Shown: piece by piece, positions 14,978 through 17,037 of the stretch
Numbering within the stretch: the stretch's first letter is position 1
Layout of the letters: the number at the start of each line of letters is the position of its first letter
From: RGIG4074 sp964459165
GTDB taxonomy: Bacteria > Bacillota > Clostridia > Christensenellales > Borkfalkiaceae
Assembly (NCBI GenBank): GCA_964459165.1
Contig: CAYWKM010000039.1
Coordinates: 1 to 17,037, forward strand
Length of the DNA stretch: 17,037 nucleotides
Direction of reading: 5' to 3'
Translations under genes and position numbers: made by a program
The notes under the pieces: generated by a model
Seen by the model: only the letters and a program-made list of their open reading frames with translations
Told to the model about the DNA's origin: nothing
The model's database searches: none

Positions 14978-15006
14978 ATTTTATCCGATTGACGAAAATA
15001 AATCAA
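14978..15006 (-). promoter_or_regulatory. Promoter of the DUF1292-like gene
   Basis: TTGATT (15001-15006) and TAAAAT (14978-14983) on the minus strand, 17 bases apart, about 30 bases before the ATG at 14942. It sits in the gap after the XRE gene and gives the small gene independent transcription. Confidence 0.65.
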
Positions 15007-15089
15007 GCGGATAAAGGAAACAAACGCCGCCTTTTTTCGAAAAATCTTCTCCGAAAACGCCCTGACGGCAAAAGGCTCCCCCCTTTTTT

Positions 15090-15290
15090 TTACGTCAACA
15101 TATTGTCGAAGGATTCGTCGAAAACTTCGCACAATTTCGCAAGCAGACGGAAGTCCGGCTCGCATATCCCGTTTTCCCACGCGCTGATCGTGCGCTGATC
15201 GACGCCCAACCGTCGGGAAAGCTCCTTTTGCGTCATTTTTTTACTCGTGCGTAGATATTTCAGATTGCTTGCGAACTTGATCTCCTTCAT
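15090..15290 (-). CDS. XRE-family helix-turn-helix repressor, 66 residues
   Basis: A one-domain Cro/C1-type DNA-binding protein. Almost the whole sequence is the five-helix HTH: SNLKYLRTSKKMTQKELSRR, then GVDQRTISAWENGICEPDF as turn and recognition helix, then LLAKLCEVFDESFDNML. There is no sensor, protease or oligomerisation domain, so any signal must act through expression, another protein or direct binding. No Shine-Dalgarno lies upstream of the ATG; the sequence before it is almost all A and T. Together with a possible -10 (TAAAAT, 15298-15303) that would start transcription at or next to the ATG, the gene may be leaderless or weakly translated. It is divergent from the lipoprotein gene, and the gap holds two palindromic sites, so it probably represses both itself and that gene. 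Confidence 0.9.
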   Translation of the reverse strand: MKEIKFASNLKYLRTSKKMTQKELSRRLGVDQRTISAWENGICEPDFRLLAKLCEVFDESFDNMLT

Positions 15291-15299
15291 ATTTTTTAT

Positions 15300-15320
15300 T
15301 TTACTAATAAACTTGGTAAA
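15300..15320. promoter_or_regulatory. Operator copy 1 for the XRE repressor (predicted)
   Basis: TTTACTAA, five bases, TTGGTAAA: a 21-bp dyad with one mismatch in the half-sites. It starts 9 bases upstream of the XRE start codon and overlaps a possible -10 (TAAAAT on the minus strand, 15298-15303) for that gene. It is the same design as copy 2, 30 bp away. Recognition by the adjacent repressor is inferred. Confidence 0.7.
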
Positions 15321-15325
15321 AACTC

Positions 15326-15354
15326 TTGATTTACCAATTTTTTTGGTATATAAT
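15326..15354 (+). promoter_or_regulatory. SigmaA-type promoter of the lipoprotein gene
   Basis: TTGATT (15326-15331), 17-base spacer, consensus TATAAT (15349-15354). Transcription should start near 15361, giving a leader of about 23 bases that contains AAAGGAGG (15372-15379) 4 bases before the ATG. Operator copy 2 fills the spacer and touches both boxes, so a bound repressor would exclude polymerase. Confidence 0.82.
15330..15350. promoter_or_regulatory. Operator copy 2 for the XRE repressor (predicted)
   Basis: TTTACCAA, five bases, TTGGTATA: a second 21-bp dyad, offset exactly 30 bp from copy 1, which is close to three helical turns. It lies between the -35 and -10 of the lipoprotein promoter and overlaps the ends of both boxes. 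Confidence 0.72.
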
Positions 15355-15383
15355 ATAGAAAGTTAAATGTTAAAGGAGGCTAT

Positions 15384-17037
15384 ATGAAGAAGAAAAAACT
15401 ATTATTGCTTACGGCAACCTTTTCCGCCGCGTGCGCGTTGGGACTTACGGCTTGCGATAACAAGTCGGACGCGCATACGCATACATACGGAGAATGGACG
15501 ATTGTCCAGGAATCCACCTGTACCGAAAAGGGGCTGAAGGAAAGCTCCTGCGTGGACGGCGATTCCACTTTGCAGGAGGAGATCGCGGCGCTGGGTCACG
15601 ACTATCAGGAATTCGTCACCCCGCCCTCCTGTACCGAGCAGGGCTACACGACCTATATCTGCGTCCGTTGCGGAGATACTTATGTGGACAGCTTTGTTCC
15701 CGCGCTCGGGCATGAGTATGGAGAAGACGGACAGTGTATTCGGGGAGACGATCGATACAGCGTCGGACTTTCCTATCAATTGTCTTCGTCGGGAACGGCG
15801 TACACCGTGACCGGAATCGGAGCCTGCACGGATACGGATCTTGTGATTCCCTCCGCCTACGAAGGGCTTCCCGTGACGGCGATCAGAGAAAGAGCCTTTG
15901 AAAATAACACGGCGATTACGAGCGTCGTATTGTCTTCCAATATCGAAAGCATCGGGAACGGCGCCTTCCGCAATTGTACGAATCTCGTCAGCGCCTCCCT
16001 CGGCAAAAAGCAAGCGGAGGAGACGGCTTCCGTTCAGAGAACCTCCTATAGAGGCGCGCGCGCCCTTACCGCGACCCCCTTGGCGGCTACCGATAGCGAC
16101 GATGAGCTTTTGAACGGAATCGGCGCATACGCCTTTGAGGGCTGTGAGAATTTGACCTCCGTCGACATTGGAGACGGCTTTACGAGCATCGGGGACGGCG
16201 CGTTTTTCTCCTGTTCCTCATTGGCTGAAATCTCGGTGGGAAGCAACTTAACCGAAATCGGAGGATCGGCGTTTAAGGGTACCGCCTACGTGCAAACGAG
16301 CATGCAAGAGAGCGACGACGTCGTCTACCTGGTCTCCTCGGACGAAACGACGAAATATTTGTTGGAAGCGTCGACGACGCTCGACGGAAGCTACGAAATA
16401 GAAGAAAACACGACGGTCATCGCGGCGGGCGCGTTTGCTTCCTGCGAGAACCTGACGGAGATCGTTTTGCCGGAGGGCGTACAAACGATCGGCGACGAAG
16501 CCTTTTCCGGCTGTTCGAGCTTGGTTAGCGTAGAAATCCCCACGACGGTGACAACGGTCGGCGAAAACGCGTTTAGCGAATGCGATTCGCTGACGGACGT
16601 GCATTATACCGGAAGCGAAGAGGATGCTGTGGAAATCCAATTGAGCCCCGACGTAACCGTTCACTTCAATTCGTCCTCTTCCGAAGAGGAACAGACGCAC
16701 GAGCATACCTATGAGGCGGTCACGGTGACGGAGCCCGACTGCACGGAGTACGGCTCCGTCAGATATAGCTGTACGGAGTGCGAAACCTATTATTATGAGA
16801 ATACCGCGCCGCACGGACACGAATGGGGCGAGTGGAAGGTAACCACGCCCGCTACCTGTACGGCAAAAGGGGTAGAGACGCGCGTGTGCCTGTACGATAG
16901 TTCCCATACCGAAACGAGGGAAATCCCCGCGCTCGGTCACAGCTACGTCGAAAAGGTCACCGCGCCCACCTGCACGTCGCAGGGCTATACCACTCATACT
17001 TGCAGCCGCTGCGGCGCGAGCTATAAAGATAGCTACA
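15384..17037 (+). CDS. BspA-like leucine-rich-repeat surface lipoprotein, partial (runs off right edge)
   Basis: An open frame of 551 codons with no stop before the window ends. The N-terminus is a lipoprotein signal: four lysines, a hydrophobic stretch, and the lipobox LTAC with Cys24 as the predicted acylated residue. Residues 33-113 hold two cysteine/histidine modules. Residues about 163-410 are LRR_5/BspA-type repeats of the form IGxxAFxxCxxLxxVxLPxxV, with two interruptions, including a roughly 35-residue Ser/Thr/Ala-rich insert near 198-233. A Ser/Glu linker (430-437) leads to at least three more modules from 441 to the edge. The modules share CTxxG, a later CxxC(G) and a closing ALGHxY. 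Such proteins are exported, membrane-anchored and thought to bind host or microbial surfaces; the ligand is unknown. Expression is probably controlled by the divergent XRE repressor. Confidence 0.92.
   Translation, partial: MKKKKLLLLTATFSAACALGLTACDNKSDAHTHTYGEWTIVQESTCTEKGLKESSCVDGDSTLQEEIAALGHDYQEFVTPPSCTEQGYTTYICVRCGDTYVDSFVPALGHEYGEDGQCIRGDDRYSVGLSYQLSSSGTAYTVTGIGACTDTDLVIPSAYEGLPVTAIRERAFENNTAITSVVLSSNIESIGNGAFRNCTNLVSASLGKKQAEETASVQRTSYRGARALTATPLAATDSDDELLNGIGAYAFEGCENLTSVDIGDGFTSIGDGAFFSCSSLAEISVGSNLTEIGGSAFKGTAYVQTSMQESDDVVYLVSSDETTKYLLEASTTLDGSYEIEENTTVIAAGAFASCENLTEIVLPEGVQTIGDEAFSGCSSLVSVEIPTTVTTVGENAFSECDSLTDVHYTGSEEDAVEIQLSPDVTVHFNSSSSEEEQTHEHTYEAVTVTEPDCTEYGSVRYSCTECETYYYENTAPHGHEWGEWKVTTPATCTAKGVETRVCLYDSSHTETREIPALGHSYVEKVTAPTCTSQGYTTHTCSRCGASYKDSY

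Noticed and set aside
14943..15089. Terminator for the XRE gene
   Set aside because: The region after its stop has G and C runs but no stem with a following U-run that I can support; the short GCC/GGC pair is too weak.
15402..16013. A 203-codon open frame on the minus strand under the lipoprotein gene
   Set aside because: The plus-strand reading has a lipoprotein signal, LRR repeats, promoter and ribosome site; this frame has none of these. The same applies to the frame at 16248-16997.
15384..17037. Toxin or antiphage system formed by the XRE gene and its neighbour
   Set aside because: The partner is a signal-bearing LRR lipoprotein with no nuclease, kinase, NTPase or toxin motif, and no phage or mobile genes are nearby.

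Overview
The window looks like a chromosomal segment from a low-to-mid GC, Gram-positive anaerobe of the class Clostridia, probably an uncultured gut lineage. This rests on strong AAGGAGG-type ribosome binding sites, the DapL route to diaminopimelate, a type III glutamine synthetase, a DtxR-type regulator, a YrzB-like DUF1292-type protein and a large leucine-rich-repeat lipoprotein. The assignment is inference; there is no rRNA or other marker in the window. I saw no tRNA, rRNA, CRISPR array, insertion sequence or phage gene.

Region 1 (185-7801, minus strand) is a housekeeping operon read from a near-perfect promoter at 7773-7801: purA, dapF, pyrG, dapL, malQ and a 263-residue protein I cannot name. 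PurA and PyrG make AMP precursor and CTP. DapL makes LL-diaminopimelate and DapF converts it to the meso form for lysine and peptidoglycan. MalQ rearranges alpha-glucans. A hairpin between pyrG and dapL may divide the transcript.

Region 2 (7802-8607) holds a 367-base divergent intergenic stretch and a plus-strand zinc-ribbon Nudix hydrolase with its own promoter. A shared bidirectional terminator separates it from the next minus-strand genes.

Region 3 (8621-12281, minus strand) is a close-packed set: a DtxR-like regulator, an alpha/beta hydrolase, dUTPase, a TrmB-family methyltransferase and an iron-type alcohol dehydrogenase. Upstream of it, at 12332-14416, is a type III glutamine synthetase with its own strong promoter. 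The dtxR-like gene is bracketed by two palindromes. The TrmB protein has several substitutions in its usually conserved active-site segment.

Region 4 (14559-15006, minus strand) is a short monocistronic unit for a small DUF1292-like protein, with promoter and terminator.

Region 5 (15090-17037) is the most distinctive part. A 66-residue XRE-type repressor is divergent from a large lipoprotein gene that runs off the right edge. The promoter region between them carries two tandem 21-bp palindromes exactly 30 bp apart, one filling the spacer of the lipoprotein promoter and one at the start of the repressor gene. The lipoprotein has a BspA-like leucine-rich-repeat core flanked on both sides by related cysteine/histidine modules. 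This looks like a dedicated repressor/surface-protein switch.
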